Shown here piece by piece: positions 1 through 12,982 of a stretch of DNA of 64,000 nucleotides. Source of the DNA: Piromyces finnis (taxonomy: Eukaryota; Neocallimastigomycota; Neocallimastigomycetes; Neocallimastigales; Neocallimastigaceae); assembly GCA_002104945.1 (NCBI GenBank), contig MCFH01000056.1, positions 241,501-305,500 of the forward strand, written 5' to 3'. The position numbers were made by a program, and so were the translations under genes. The notes under the pieces are model-generated. The model made no database searches and had not been told where the DNA came from. It worked only from the letters and a program-made list of their open reading frames with translations. Numbering within the stretch: the first letter of the stretch is position 1; each line of letters opens with the position of its first letter.

Positions 1-136
1 TATCCTTCATTACATTTCTTACCTTTAATTTTTTTTTTTACATTGCAAATATCAAATTAAAAAAAGTTTTAAATTTAAATTACAAATTTTTAAAAAATAA
101 AAAAAAATAATTTTGATTATATTAATATATATATAC
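1..136. other. AT-rich edge sequence
   Basis: This is AT-rich sequence at the window edge. If the exons at 137-397 belong to a minus-strand gene, it would continue through here and off the left edge. I cannot define another exon with confidence. Confidence 0.4.
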
Positions 137-397
137 TTTTTATTTAATAATAACATACATTCATCATTTGGTATACAATTTCCGTCTTCTGATTCTCTAA
201 AGATACATTCCCCTATAAATAAAATTTAATTTCAATTAATTAGTTGTAATAGTAATATTCATCATTAATAATAGTAAAATATTTTTACCTTTTTCTATTA
301 TAGTAGTATCAATATTATCCCCATTATTAATATTAGTATTTAATATTTCTTCTTTTCTAGCTCCTAAGAAATTAATGGCATTTCCATCAACTAAATA
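137..397 (-). CDS. Partial gene: exons of a probable secreted Cys-containing protein
   Basis: Two exons can be read on the minus strand. The upstream exon (about 397 down to 289) encodes DGNAINFLGARKEEILNT and ends at a GTAAAA donor. The downstream exon (212 down to 137) starts after a TATAG acceptor and continues in phase as EKGECIFRESEDGNC, followed by IPNDEC. It ends at a GTATAT donor. Three Cys lie in a short stretch and codon use is far less AT-biased than the surroundings, which supports real coding sequence. A hydrophobic stretch encoded near 530-575 could be a signal peptide, but I found no clean ATG or matching phase. The family is not recognised; secreted, Cys-containing proteins are common in gut fungi, which is only an analogy. 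Confidence 0.45.
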
Positions 398-736
398 TAT
401 AGATTTAATTTTTTTTTTTTTTTCAAAAAAAAAATAAATTTTATTTTTTATATATAACTATATCAAATAAAAAAATTATATATATTTATAAATCTTTATT
501 TTTGATATTATTTATTATAAATTTACCTGAAATTGCAAAAATATTATAAATATACAGTAGAATAAGCAAACTGGTTCAATTTTTTTTTATATATTTACAT
601 ATTAAATATAATATATTATTAAATAATAAATATTAGTATTATATTTTTATTACATTTTTTTTATTACCAAAAAAAATTTTATTTCATTTAATATTTATAT
701 TCCTTTTGATATATAATATTAATTATAAATAAAAAA
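398..736. other. AT-rich non-coding stretch
   Basis: Poly-A/T runs dominate. It may include an intron and the first exon of the minus-strand gene at 137-397, but I could not establish splice phase. Nothing else is supported. Confidence 0.4.
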
Positions 737-741
737 TCCAC

Positions 742-958
742 TGTTAGAATATGTGAAACGTTATGTCACATGTATTCAAATGTATTGAAATGTATTAAAA
801 CGTATTTATATATATTGTATTTGATTATATGTTTAAGCCACAATGTAAATGTATAAATACATGTAGTTTGAGAAGAATGTAACGCAAGTAGTTCTTTATC
901 ATAAAATATATTAATAAAGTTGACATAATTATAAACCTAAATTAAACAACTCTTAATA
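742..958 (+). repeat. Left LTR, 217 bp
   Basis: It begins TGTTAGAATATG and ends ACTCTTAATA. Near its 3' end lies TTAATAAAGTTGACATAATT, a block retained in most diverged LTR copies elsewhere in the window and so diagnostic for the family. It differs from the right LTR at one visible position (a TATTTA/TATTTG difference). Confidence 0.9.
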
Positions 959-1879
959 GATTAAGAGTCTCAAGACTCTCAAGAGAGAATCTCATTAATT
1001 CTCAAATGATTTTCTGAAAGATGAATCAAACCGCCGGATATGACATTTTGTCATAGGAGAAAACTGTAGGAAATTCTAACTATCAGAACTAAATTATTTA
1101 ATCTGAAATTTTCTATGTTTGATAAAATTATCTTGAGATCTAAAATTTGAGATTTCAAAATTTTAAGATTGAAATATTATTTTCGCCATAAATAAAAGAT
1201 TCGAAGTAACTTAATATAGAAAATAAGGAAATAATCAATCTGATAAATAAAACATAGAAAGTAGTATATTTTCTAATATGATATAAGTTAATCTACAATG
1301 ATAGAATTCAAACATTAAATTTCCGAAAAACTAGTAAATTATTAAAATTTAAATTATTTTGAATTCAATAAACTCAGAAAATATACAAATCAAATTAAAT
1401 ATAAATAAATAGCTTAAACCCCCCAAGGAACAATACCTATATCACTATATTGATTTGATAACTTTGTAGCTTAAAACAAATCGTCAATAGTAAACTACAA
1501 AAAGCTTTCAGTAAATTTAATATTCCTTGAATATAGACATAATATCAATAGTAACAAAACTTCTATTCTCAAGAAGATATGATATAGTAGTATTAATATT
1601 AAGAATATAATATGTGAAATTTGAATAAATAAGTTCCTTAAGCTTAGATTATTTATCAGGATAATTTTAAAATTTATGTAACAAAAAGAATATTTCCTAG
1701 CATTCCATATTACTTCTATAATAAAGCAAAATTTTATAAAGATCTCTACATCCATTATCTAAAGAAAGGATATGAGAACACAATTATGAAAATTAGTATT
1801 TATCAATTATGATATATATTGAAAATTGTAATATGTAATATCTCCAATATGGATCTTAACACTGATGAAATTAGAAATC

Positions 1880-2644
1880 CTATATGGTTTATATTTCCTT
1901 AAGAAGCGTGGTTACAGAAAGATTCTAATTCCACTCCTTATGAAGAGTGATGTTATGACCAAGACAGCTCAATTATCTGATATTGATGAAGAATTATACA
2001 TGGTTTCTAAAGTTAATGATGATCCAGAACCAAAATGTTAGTGAACAACCAATCAGTACTTTCTATAGAGGTGAATGGTTCAGTGAACCAGAAAAGTAAT
2101 TATTAGTCAGAGATACTAGTTATTCAATTTGTTTCAAAAAGAAAGCTGGTGCTCACAGCAAAAATACTTAGGGTCTTTTCCAGCATTAACTAATTCGAAA
2201 AGATTGAGCAATCCATTTTTGTCAATCAGAAAAGAGCTGGGAAGAATTAGAACAATTAATTAGTACTACTGAAGATTTCTACCAATCTCTTAAGCTTCCA
2301 TATCACGTTATTGCCATTGTTTCTGATGTCATAAACAATGCTGCTACTAAGAAACACGATCTTTAAACTTATTTTCCATTCCAACCTGAATACAAGGAAT
2401 TAGATAGTTGTCGTAACTATACTGATTACCAATCTAGAAACTTAGGTAACATGTTTGGTGTTAAGAAGATGAACTCCCATGTTAAGAACTACGTTTACTT
2501 ATTAAACGGTACTCTTTGTGCTAACGGACGTACTTTTTTCTGTACTCTCGAAAACTATCAAACCGAAAATGTTTTAATTGTTCCAGAACTATTAAGACCA
2601 TATATAGATGTTGTTAAATTTATTTGTCAAAGAACTCACTTCTG
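1880..2644 (+). pseudogene. Seryl-tRNA synthetase fragment, frameshifted, inside LTR element
   Basis: Reading across frames recovers the C-terminal catalytic core of a cytosolic-type class II SerRS: YGLYFLKKRGYRKILIPLLM, then AQLSDIDEELYMV, EQPISTFYRGEWF, KSWEELEQLI, FYQSLKLPYHVIAIVS, NYTDYQSRNLG and finally NGTLCANGRTFFCTLENYQT (motif 3 region, with its Arg retained). The longest open piece is 2451-2645. In-frame stops occur near 2040 and 2098, with frame changes around 2160-2210, so it cannot make an enzyme. There are no introns and the N-terminal tRNA-binding coiled coil is absent. Position between two LTRs suggests capture of a processed host transcript. The corresponding part of the copy at 54.5-56.6 kb lacks this sequence. 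Confidence 0.8.
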
Positions 2645-3379
2645 ACAAGAAAATAGTTAAAATATAATTTAGGAAGATATAAAGTTTATTATATAGCATG
2701 AAGATTATTCAACTTGATATTGATCTACTCATTATGTAAATTTGCATACAATAACATTAAATATCCATATATCCAGTTATTAAAATATCCATTCACAAAT
2801 ATTCATGAACACATAATTACATATATTTACCAATATTTCATCTTATTTTCAAAAGAACTAGTTTTATTAACATTCATAAAATAGCATTATTGTTATTGAA
2901 AGCATAGCATACATATTTATTTCAAGTAAATAAATTGTTTGTGAAATATTCAAATACTTTAACTACTACTATTTTAATGAGAAAATATTCTTTCCGCCAT
3001 AGAGGAAAGATAGAACATAAAGAAAATACATAAAATTTATACAATTAGAAACATGAATTAGAATAATTAAACATTATTTGATAAGTTTGTATAAAATATC
3101 CTATTGTAATGAAATTATGCAATGAACATTGAAACTATCCTTGTGAAAATGTCAATCAATTTCTTTATGATAATTTCACTCAAATCAGTATTATATAATT
3201 TAATCCAGTATACTATTCTTTGAATTAAATCATTATAACAATACTTTAAGATAATATTTAGCCTCAAAAGCATTATTTAAATTATTGCTACCTATAAAGC
3301 AAATATATTACTGGTCAAATGCTCATCCCGTAGGCTGTTATTGCTAATATACATAGCAAATATTTCAAATGAGGTAATT

Positions 3380-3525
3380 TATTAAAGTTAGAAATGCTTA
3401 GCGTGAAATGAGCATATTCTACATATATATATTTTGAATATCCTAGCGTGAAATGGGTATATTCAATAATAATTTAACAGCTTATCATGATTTAACTTAG
3501 CGTGAAATGAGTTATATTCATAGAT
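3380..3525 (+). repeat. Three interspersed repeats with core TAGCGTGAAATG
   Basis: The core TAGCGTGAAATGRG followed by an ATATTC block occurs three times at about 50-60-bp spacing. The same repeats appear inverted at about 16.5-16.6 kb, so they belong to the element interior. A regulatory or packaging role is possible but not shown. Confidence 0.7.
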
Positions 3526-4611
3526 AATTATTAATGATGGTTTTAGACCTATATATATTTAATTTGGTCCCATCAATAACAATGTAGCACCTTCATAGTA
3601 AGGGCTCCTTAGATTTAGATGACATTGATTCATCATATTTATTTATTACCAACATTCAAGAATGTTGTGACGCCGTTTTAAAATATAATTTACGGTGATT
3701 TAGTAACCTCATATATAAATCGCCACTTTCAACGTAGTGAGTGATCGCCGACCAATTAGCTGACATTCTAATTAACCGAGCCGACTTCGATATAATTTAG
3801 AAGAACTTTATTCTCTTCAACAATCGATATTTTAAATGTCATTATCTTACAATATTAACTTGTTATAATTTTACTGGTATATCTACTTATTTTAATTTGA
3901 AGTAGAGAAATAAATGTTTAAGGAATACTTTATTTATTCGTTTGATCCTCTATGATATTAACATCATTTAAATATTTTATTGTGAGGATATAATTTTTAC
4001 AATACTTTAAAGGATAGGCAATTGAGAAAAATGAAATGAATGAAAACATTAGAATATGTTATTTATTATTTATATAGGTATTAATACTTATCGTATATGT
4101 TATGGAAAATTATTCATTATTATGAAAATTTGATGCAAAATGAATGAAATTTTATGAAATTTAAATTTCTCTTTTTCAAATCTAAGTATTTATTACTAAA
4201 CATCTAGATTTGAGGGGGAAGTAGTGAATATACGAAATTTAAAATTCAAGATAATAATTTTGTTTCTAGTTAAACATTGGAAATAACTAAAACATTGCAT
4301 AGAAACTAAGGCTTAATAAATAGAATGAATTGAAATTCAAATTGTAAAAATTTATAAGATTCAATATGTAAAAATGAAAAGAACAAAATTTCAAATACAA
4401 AGTAAAATATTCTTAAATATTATAAGAATAATTAATCAATACAAAAGGCATAAAAGGAAGGAAAAACACCTAAAAGAAAATGTTAAAATTCAATATACAT
4501 AAACTAAATAACTATTAAGAATTTAATTAAAATTTTACCATTATTAATTAGTATTTACAAATAGATTGAAATACAATTATGCTAATATTCTAAAGAAAAT
4601 TGTAATTATAA

Positions 4612-4850
4612 GGACATAAAACCAGAGAGTTATCCATAGGTTGTCCGAAGAACGTAAAACCAAGAAGATTAACCATAGGTTGTTAAGAGAACGTAAAACC
4701 AAAAAGAGTTATCCATATGTGTTGTCATAAGGACGTAAAATCAAAGGTTAACCATGAGTTGTTAAGAAAACGTAAAACCAAAGAGGTAAACCATGCGTTG
4801 TCATAAGGACGTAAAATCAAAGAGATAAACCATGTGTTGTCTATAATTCT
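4612..4850 (+). repeat. Degenerate tandem repeat, unit about 40-47 bp
   Basis: Units run approximately as AACGTAAAACCAAAGAG, then TTAACCATAGGTTGT, then a short spacer such as CATAAGG. Five to six imperfect units can be counted. An inverted, shorter version lies at 15.79-15.96 kb. It sits in the 3' part of the non-autonomous LTR element and is non-coding. Confidence 0.75.
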
Positions 4851-5200
4851 GTGTAAATCTCAGAGAGATTACCAATATAGTTTATAGGATAATGTAAAAC
4901 CGGAAGGGTTTTCAATCCTTAATGGATGGTATAACAATTTATGAATATCCAATCCAAATTTTAAACTTTAATACTACCCAATTATACAAAGGTTTTCAGT
5001 TTATCCATAAAAACGAAGTTATAGGGTAATATTAAAATTCTTTAAAGCAATTAGCGAATAATATATGTGAAATATTTTAAATTCCAATTAATGAAATATA
5101 AAAATTTTAAACATTAGATTTAGTTTATAGTTAATAGTTTAGAAATAATAAAATGCACATATTCACCAGCAAACCAAATTTTACTTAGTAGAAAATTAGG

Positions 5201-5212
5201 TTTGAGGGGGAA
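5201..5212 (+). other. Polypurine tract next to right LTR
   Basis: TTTGAGGGGGAA lies immediately 5' of the right LTR start (TGTTAG at 5213). A related tract, TTTGAGGGGAA, precedes the LTR-like start at 61,218. Confidence 0.75.
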
Positions 5213-5429
5213 TGTTAGAATATGTGAAACGTTATGTCACATGTATTCAAATGTATTGAAATGTATTAAAACGTATTTGTATATATTGTATTTGATTATA
5301 TGTTTAAGCCACAATGTAAATGTATAAATACATGTAGTTTGAGAAGAATGTAACGCAAGTAGTTCTTTATCATAAAATATATTAATAAAGTTGACATAAT
5401 TATAAACCTAAATTAAACAACTCTTAATA
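5213..5429 (+). repeat. Right LTR, 217 bp
   Basis: Same length and sequence as the left LTR with one visible substitution. It is followed by the second copy of the TCCAC target duplication. Confidence 0.9.
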
Positions 5430-5434
5430 TCCAC

Positions 5435-7490
5435 AATAATAATAATAATAATAATAATATATATTATTACCTTTGTATTTTGATTGTTATCATTTTTTTT
5501 TATAAAAATATTAATTTTTTTTAAAAAAATATATCTTTTATCAATAATATTCTAAAAATAAAATATTATATAAGAAAAAAAGTCAATAATTTTTCTTCTA
5601 TTTTTTTTTAAATAATAAGTATTAAATAAAAAAACTACTTTTTATAAAATATCTATAATTAAAAAAAAATACCTTTCTATATTAATATTAAACTAATCTA
5701 TATTAAAATATATAAATAACTCTTTATTTCTTGTAAAAAATTAATTTCATATTTAATAGTAATTTTTAAAAGATGATCTAAAATTAAAAAGATAAAAAAA
5801 AAAGAAAGTGAAAATATTTTATTACTTCTTCTTTTCAATGATTTTTTATTTTTAAAAAATTTAAACTTTTTATTTTTCAGTAAATTAAAAAAAAAAAAAA
5901 GATTTTTTTAATTAAATTTTATTAAATTTTGAATTTTAAAGAAAGAAAAAAAGTAATTTCATAATCAATAAATAATAATTAATTTCATAAGAAAAAAGGT
6001 TTAGATAATTAAAAAACAATTTAAACAATCAATAATAATAAACAATAACAATTAATTATATTCAATGAAATAAATTTAATTAATAATTCTATAAAGGTGA
6101 ACAATAAAAAGAAAAAGTTTAAATGGTTACAGAATGGTACATAAAGACATGCATTTACATAAATATATGTATATAATGAATGTAAAAATGTGTTTATTTT
6201 TTTAATTTTCACAATGTAAAAGAAAATGTATTAAAATGTAATGTATTAAAATGTAATGTGCGTTTTTTAAATAAAATTATCTTTTTCTCTCCAACCAATA
6301 TTAAAAAAAAAAGACAATTGAGAAAAATTAATTTATTTTCCATGGTATAATTAAACAAAACTTTATATAAAATTGCATTTTATTTATTCTACATAACATT
6401 ATTATTAATATACAGAAATAAAAAATAGTTCTTTTCATTTTTTTTATATTCATTCTTTTAAAAGATTTATTCTTTAATAAAATTATTTTTGTATTTTGTA
6501 ATTATTGTCTTTTAGAAAAAAAAACTTTTTATTTATAAATTAAGTTTTATATAGTTTATATAATAATTCCAATAATTTTATTTTATTGAAAATGCTTCCA
6601 GTTACAAAAATACATAAATATAAGCTTATTAATGTAAAAAGTAGTTTAGCTCAAAATAATTGAAAGATATTAAAATTAATTACTTTATACATGCCAACTA
6701 CACTTTTACTATATTGAATTTCAATTAAATAATAAAAAAAAAATTAGGAAAAGTGTTTTATTTAAATAATGATAAAAAGAAAAGAAAAAAAATTAAATAA
6801 TGAAATGTTAAAAAAAATATAAAAATATTTATTATTATTTATTATTCATAGACACATAAATAAACCTAGAAATGGTTAAAATTTTTAAATAAAAATAAAG
6901 TTTCAAGATTAAAGTAAACAAAGCAGGGTTAGATGTTGTTCATGTCAACATATATAATTTATGATATAGAGAACTATTATTATTTACATGATTTTATACT
7001 AATGTAATTGTAATTAACATTTAATACATATTCATATAGTCTTGACATTTTGAATCCTTATTATTATTATATTTAATAAAGTTATTTTATATATATTGTA
7101 TTATGTTCATATTTAAAAAAAAAGGTGCAATATTCAATATATTGTTTAAACAATAAATTAAAATATTAATAAAAAATATATATATGGATATTTTATTTTA
7201 TTTTATAATTATAAATGTTTATAAGGTTAAAAAGCAATTAAAGAAAATTTTTTTATTCATAAATTAATTTTTTAAATAAAAATAAAATTAAAAAAAAATT
7301 TTTTTAAAAAAATTTTATAAATAAGAAAATAAGACTTTTCAGGAAAATTAAAATTTGAAATGAATAAAGAATTAATTAAACTTTAATAACCAAAATTTAA
7401 CTATAATTTAAAGAAAATAAAAAAATAAAAAAAAACAGTATTTATTTATTATTTTCATTTTTAATATTGATATTTAGAAATGAAATAAAA
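5435..7490. other. AT-rich intergenic sequence
   Basis: About 2 kb of homopolymer-rich, very AT-rich sequence with an AAT microsatellite at its left end (about 5435-5458). I see no coding exon or structured RNA. The part just before 7493 should contain the promoter of the following gene. Confidence 0.6.
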
Positions 7491-7492
7491 TT

Positions 7493-8856
<1,364 letters not shown>

Positions 8857-9294
8857 TGCAACAAGCTATAATAATTTGTACAATAACTTTTATTATTTAA
8901 TAGTTTTATATTCTTTAAAAAAAAAAAAAAGAAAAAAAAATAAAAATTTTTATTATTATTTATTTTGAAACCTTTATGTATTATAATAAATAAATAAATA
9001 GTATAAAAAATTATTATTTATTTTGATGATATTGTAATTATTGTCAAAGATAAAATGCCTTTTTTTTTAAAGTATGTATAAATTCACACATATTATATTT
9101 TTTGAAAAAAAATAAAAAATTTAAAAGTTTTTAAATTATAAAGATCAAAATAAAACAAAAGAAATTAATATTTCAATAAAGTTAGTTATAAAAATAATAA
9201 ATTATTTACATTATTATATTTAAAAGAAAAAATAAATAATTATAAATATCTTTCTTTATTAGGGTTGACTTTGAAAACTAAAAAAAAAGAAAAT
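8857..9294. other. AT-rich spacer
   Basis: Poly-A/T-rich sequence between the secreted-protein relic and the LINE relic. No coding or structural signal is seen. Confidence 0.6.
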
Positions 9295-11142
9295 TTGTTC
9301 TATTTATATTTGAAGTTTTATCAATGATATTTTAAATAAATGTGAAAGGCTTGTTGTTAGTTTAAAAAATAAACGTTGCTGTGGTGGCCTTTTTATTGAT
9401 GACATTGTTCTGATTGCTCTTAACAAGAAGAACCTTCAAAAGATGTTTAATCTAGTACTCGATTGGGCTAAATTAAATGAAATGTCTTTTTTTGGAATAA
9501 ATAAGTATGTATGCAACTATATGCAACTACTGTTGTTAAACCTATTAACTTTAATAGATCCCCTAGTTATGTAGACCCAACATTTTACATCAGTATGTAC
9601 TATATTCCAAAGGCTTCTTGCTATACTTATCTTGGAATCCCTTTCGATGAAGATCTTTCTCTGACTCCTCTTCTATCTAATATGTACAAAAAAGTTCAGA
9701 AATCTTTATTCTCTTTCAAGAGCTTTCTTACCAACAATTATATTCCTACTGGTTTAAAAAATATAGTTATTCATTCCTATATTTTAAGTAAAGTTTCTTA
9801 TTATTTCTCCATTATTTGGTTCCAACAAAAATAGAACTCGCAGTGTCCAATCTCTTATCAATACTGCTGTTCTTTGGAGTGTCAATAGCTTTCACAATAA
9901 AAGTTTTAATAACAAAGATTTTGTTTTTGAACAAAATTCATTTATTGGCCTGTATGCTCTTACAAGAGATATGAAGATTCCTACCCTTTCAGGTATTTGT
10001 GCTGTGCAATAAGTGAAATGCTTTGTTAAATGGAGAAAATCAAACTGTATTATTAAAGATCTCGTCAGATCTATTCCTCCTATGTCTCATTACTCTTGGG
10101 CCAAAGAATCTTGTTCACTACATAAGAAACTTATGAAAATAAATATTAAAAGTACTAAAGATATTAGAGAAAATTATTGGAAAAATAGTAGCCTAAATAA
10201 TGGAAGTAAAGCCATCAGATATACTAACAGCAAATTCCTTAATTCAAATCGCCTAATGTATATCGGTCTCAACAAACCTCACTTAAATTTAGGAATTACC
10301 TGGATTATTCGTATTCGATGCGGTTATGAAAACACTATCAGAATTGCTAATACCAGTAATAGAGTTACACCTGACTATCCTTGTGTCTGTCCATGTTGTA
10401 GATAGGATGAACAATCTTTTTATCATTGAACTTTAGAATGTCCTGCAATTCTCTGAATACAAAACTTTTTCACTTAGCTTTCTTGACGATCTTTTTACCC
10501 TTTTTTACAATAAATATAAGAACCAATTCATCCATACTTACTCCCTGAAATGGAAGTAAGAAAACAATTTATAACTATATCTTTATGTTCCTTCTTGGTG
10601 GAACTTTAGCTTATGATGAGTTACAAATCGATAAGGCGAAAGAAAGACATTTAAATGAACAGCTTTACAGTTCATCGGGGTCTCATGTTCCATATGCAGA
10701 GGGTCTTGCGGCTTTTCTTACTAAAACAATCCTTATCATTAGTAGCTAAATGAAGCTATTTTTTAATAGGTTTAGTAAGACCCTAACGTAATCAAGAGCG
10801 CCGACGTCGTACCGATATGGCAAAGGAACATTCCTAATGTTCCGTACACAAGGTTCAATGTTAATATTTCTTCGAATGAAAACATTATAAGCTCATGGGA
10901 GTTTAGTGGACACCACACTATCATATCTAATGTTACTTCTTTTTTTTTTTATTTCATTTAATTTATTAGGTAGAGACCAATCCTACACAGTACGAATTAC
11001 AGAGTTCATTGAACTTTTATGCAACTTTAATAATCATTTTATTTTATTTTATATTTATATTTATATATATATATATTTTATTATTTTTATTTATTATTTA
11101 TTATATCAATATCAATATGTATTATCACCTAATATTATGTAA
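9295..11142 (+). pseudogene. LINE (Tad-like) reverse transcriptase C-terminal relic
   Basis: From about 9310 the translation matches the RT palm of the fuller LINE at 33-37 kb: CERLVVSLKNKRCCGGLFID then DIVLIALNKKNLQKM, where the usual FADD reads FIDD. It continues as DPTFYISMYYIPKASCYTYL and GIPFDEDLSLTPL (9511-9834), then after frame changes KWRKSNCIIKDLVRSIPPMS (10013-10405). It reaches CVCPCCR near 10,385-10,402 and, past two stops, an H..LECP segment. This is the C-terminal CCHC-type zinc knuckle of such LINEs. A downstream tail (GGTLAYDELQIDKAKERHLN, LLCNFNNHF) matches the minus-strand fragment at 38.2-39.0 kb. The endonuclease and N-terminal RT are missing, as expected of a 5'-truncated insertion that later decayed. 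Confidence 0.85.
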
Positions 11143-11399
11143 TATCACTAATTAAATAAGTAAATAAATAAAAGATGTGTATTCTCTTCCTAGTCTAAAA
11201 AAAAATTTAAAGTTTTAAGTGTTTTTTATAATTAAATTTAATTACTTAAAAATCAATTTTACTATATAATTAATAACATTTTGACCTGGCTGTATTACTA
11301 AACCCTAAAACTTTACAAAAATACATTTTTTTGTATTATGTATAGATGTATAGGTTTAAAAAATATAATATATATTCAATTATATTTTCGTTTACTACT

Positions 11400-12030
11400 A
11401 TTGAGGCGTAGTATAAAGATGTTTTATTATTATTATCTTTTATTTTAACATCCAACACTCTATCTTCAACAAGATATTTAACAAGATTAACATTTTCATT
11501 TTGTGCTTGAAATGCAAAAGATAATGGTGTTTTCTAGTAATTTTTAACATTTATTTGTGCTTTTTTTTTTCTTATTGAATATTTAACTATTTCCTCTTTT
11601 CCTTTTTTTTTAAATGCATAATGTAATGGTGTTTTTCCATTTTTATTTTGAGTATTTACTTTTGCTCCTCTTTAATTAAATACTTAATTATACCTTTATT
11701 TTCTTGTGTGCATTCATAATGTAATAGTGTCCATATGCTTTCATTTTAAATATTTGTGTCTGATCTTTTTTAAATTGAATATTTAACAATATTAATATTA
11801 TTTTTTTTTCTTGGTATGTAAATTTTAATGGAGTATCTCTCTTTTTTTTATTATTAAATTTTATATTAACATTTGATTTTTGTTCCATTAAATATTCTAA
11901 ATTATTATTTTCTTAGTTAAATGAACAATATAATAAATCTTGTCTATCATTATTATGAATATTAAATTTTTTTTTCAATCAAATATTTAATATTACTAGC
12001 ATTTTCTTTTTGTGTTTGACTCATTTTTCA
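11400..12030 (-). pseudogene. Ankyrin-repeat relic, minus strand
   Basis: Minus-strand translation gives successive, frame-broken ankyrin-like units: NIKYLIEKKFNIHNNDRQ, NNNLEYLMEQKSNVNIKFNN with KKKRDTPLKFTYQEKK, then pieces of KYSIRKKKHK and KENAS. The TPLxxA and YLIEK patterns are those of ankyrin repeats. Several stops and frame changes make it non-functional. It faces another ankyrin relic at 12.2-12.5 kb, with an LTR fragment between them. Confidence 0.6.
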
Positions 12031-12057
12031 GAGTATCATCCGAAAGTCAATGAGAGT

Positions 12058-12150
12058 CATTGAGACTCTTAATTAGTAGAAGTTATTAGTTTAGATTTTA
12101 TAATTATTTCAACTTTATTAATATGATTTATGATAAAGAGCTACTATAAT
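12058..12150 (-). repeat. LTR fragment, minus orientation
   Basis: It contains AACTTTATTAATATGATTTA followed by TGATAAAGAGCTACT, the reverse complement of the 3' part of the 217-bp LTR family. The terminal AGACTCTTAATTAG border is preserved. Confidence 0.65.
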
Positions 12151-12214
12151 GTATACACATCTAATATCTAATTTATATACTTTGATATATTATCACAAAG
12201 TAATATAATACAAA

Positions 12215-12545
12215 TTAGCATTACAATAAAATATAACAAATCTACATTTAATAATTCATGAATGAATACATTACGCTTATAAAAATATAAGTGGAAATAT
12301 GTGAAATATTTAATTGATAAAGATGCAGTTGTAAATACTAAAAATATAGATGGATTTACTCCTTTACATTTTGTGTGACGGGCAGTAAAAGAAAATGACA
12401 ATAGAGTTAAATGTTTAATTGATAATGGAAAAAAGAAACGGATATTAATAACTAAGATGATAATAATTGGACTCCATTACATTATACTTGTAAAAAAGGA
12501 TGTGAAAATTTTGAAAAAGAATTTGATAATAGTTAATATAGGTAT
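12215..12545 (+). pseudogene. Ankyrin-repeat relic, plus strand
   Basis: VKYLIDKDAVVNTKNIDGFT, then PLHFV, a stop where Cys is expected, and RAVKENDNRVKCLIDNGK. After a frame change, DDNNWTPLHYTCKKGCENFE follows. DGFTPLHF and NWTPLHYTC are textbook ankyrin cores. Only two to three units remain. It is probably a fragment of a larger ankyrin gene split by the LTR insertion at 12.06-12.15 kb. Confidence 0.7.
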
Positions 12546-12982
12546 AAACAATGATCGTGAAATACCAACACATATTTCATTTCAAAAAAAAGCAATGAAA
12601 ATATGAAAACTAGTTTAACTATAATACATTGTTATAATTACTTTAATATATATTTATGAAAATACGTGCCTATCCGATTGATATATTTTTTATGTTATGA
12701 TATAAAATATAAATTATAAACCTTAATTATTATAAATTGGTAAATTTATAATATAAATCTTGAGTTTATATTTGTGGCGTATATTTAAATGATGATTATC
12801 ACGATAAATTCTTGTACATAAATAAATGTTATTCCTTATTTTATTAAATAACAAAATGTTATGTTAATAAAATGACTTGATAAAAAAAATAATTATATGA
12901 CACAAATAAAAATTTAATTATTAATTTACAACTTTTATTGTTATTTTTTGTTATATTATAAAATATTATAATATAATCTACT
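12546..12982. other. AT-rich spacer
   Basis: No coding signal is seen. It includes the 3' flank of the esterase gene that ends at 12,983 on the minus strand. Confidence 0.6.

Larger units (their letters stand above)
737..5434 (+). mobile_element. Complete non-autonomous LTR retroelement with captured SerRS fragment
   Basis: Two 217-bp direct LTRs (742-958 and 5213-5429) differ at one visible base and start TGTTAGAATATG. The 5-bp flanks TCCAC (737-741 and 5430-5434) match, a target-site duplication. A purine-rich tract, TTTGAGGGGGAA (5201-5212), abuts the right LTR, as expected of a plus-strand primer site. The 4.25-kb interior has no gag, protease, RT or integrase frame, so the element must be mobilised in trans (a LARD-like element). 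It holds a broken seryl-tRNA synthetase segment (1880-2644) and tandem repeats. Near-identical LTRs and an intact duplication indicate recent insertion. Partial copies lie at 15.5-17.4 kb and 54.5-56.6 kb. The superfamily (copia or gypsy) cannot be set without pol. Confidence 0.85.

Noticed and set aside
1495-1755. 86-codon minus-strand hydrophobic ORF in the LTR element
   Set aside because: Not conserved as a frame in the copy near 55.7-55.9 kb; composition is that of random AT-rich sequence.
4612-4850. CRISPR-like array
   Set aside because: The repeats are degenerate, spacers are not unique or uniform, and the context is a eukaryotic retroelement.
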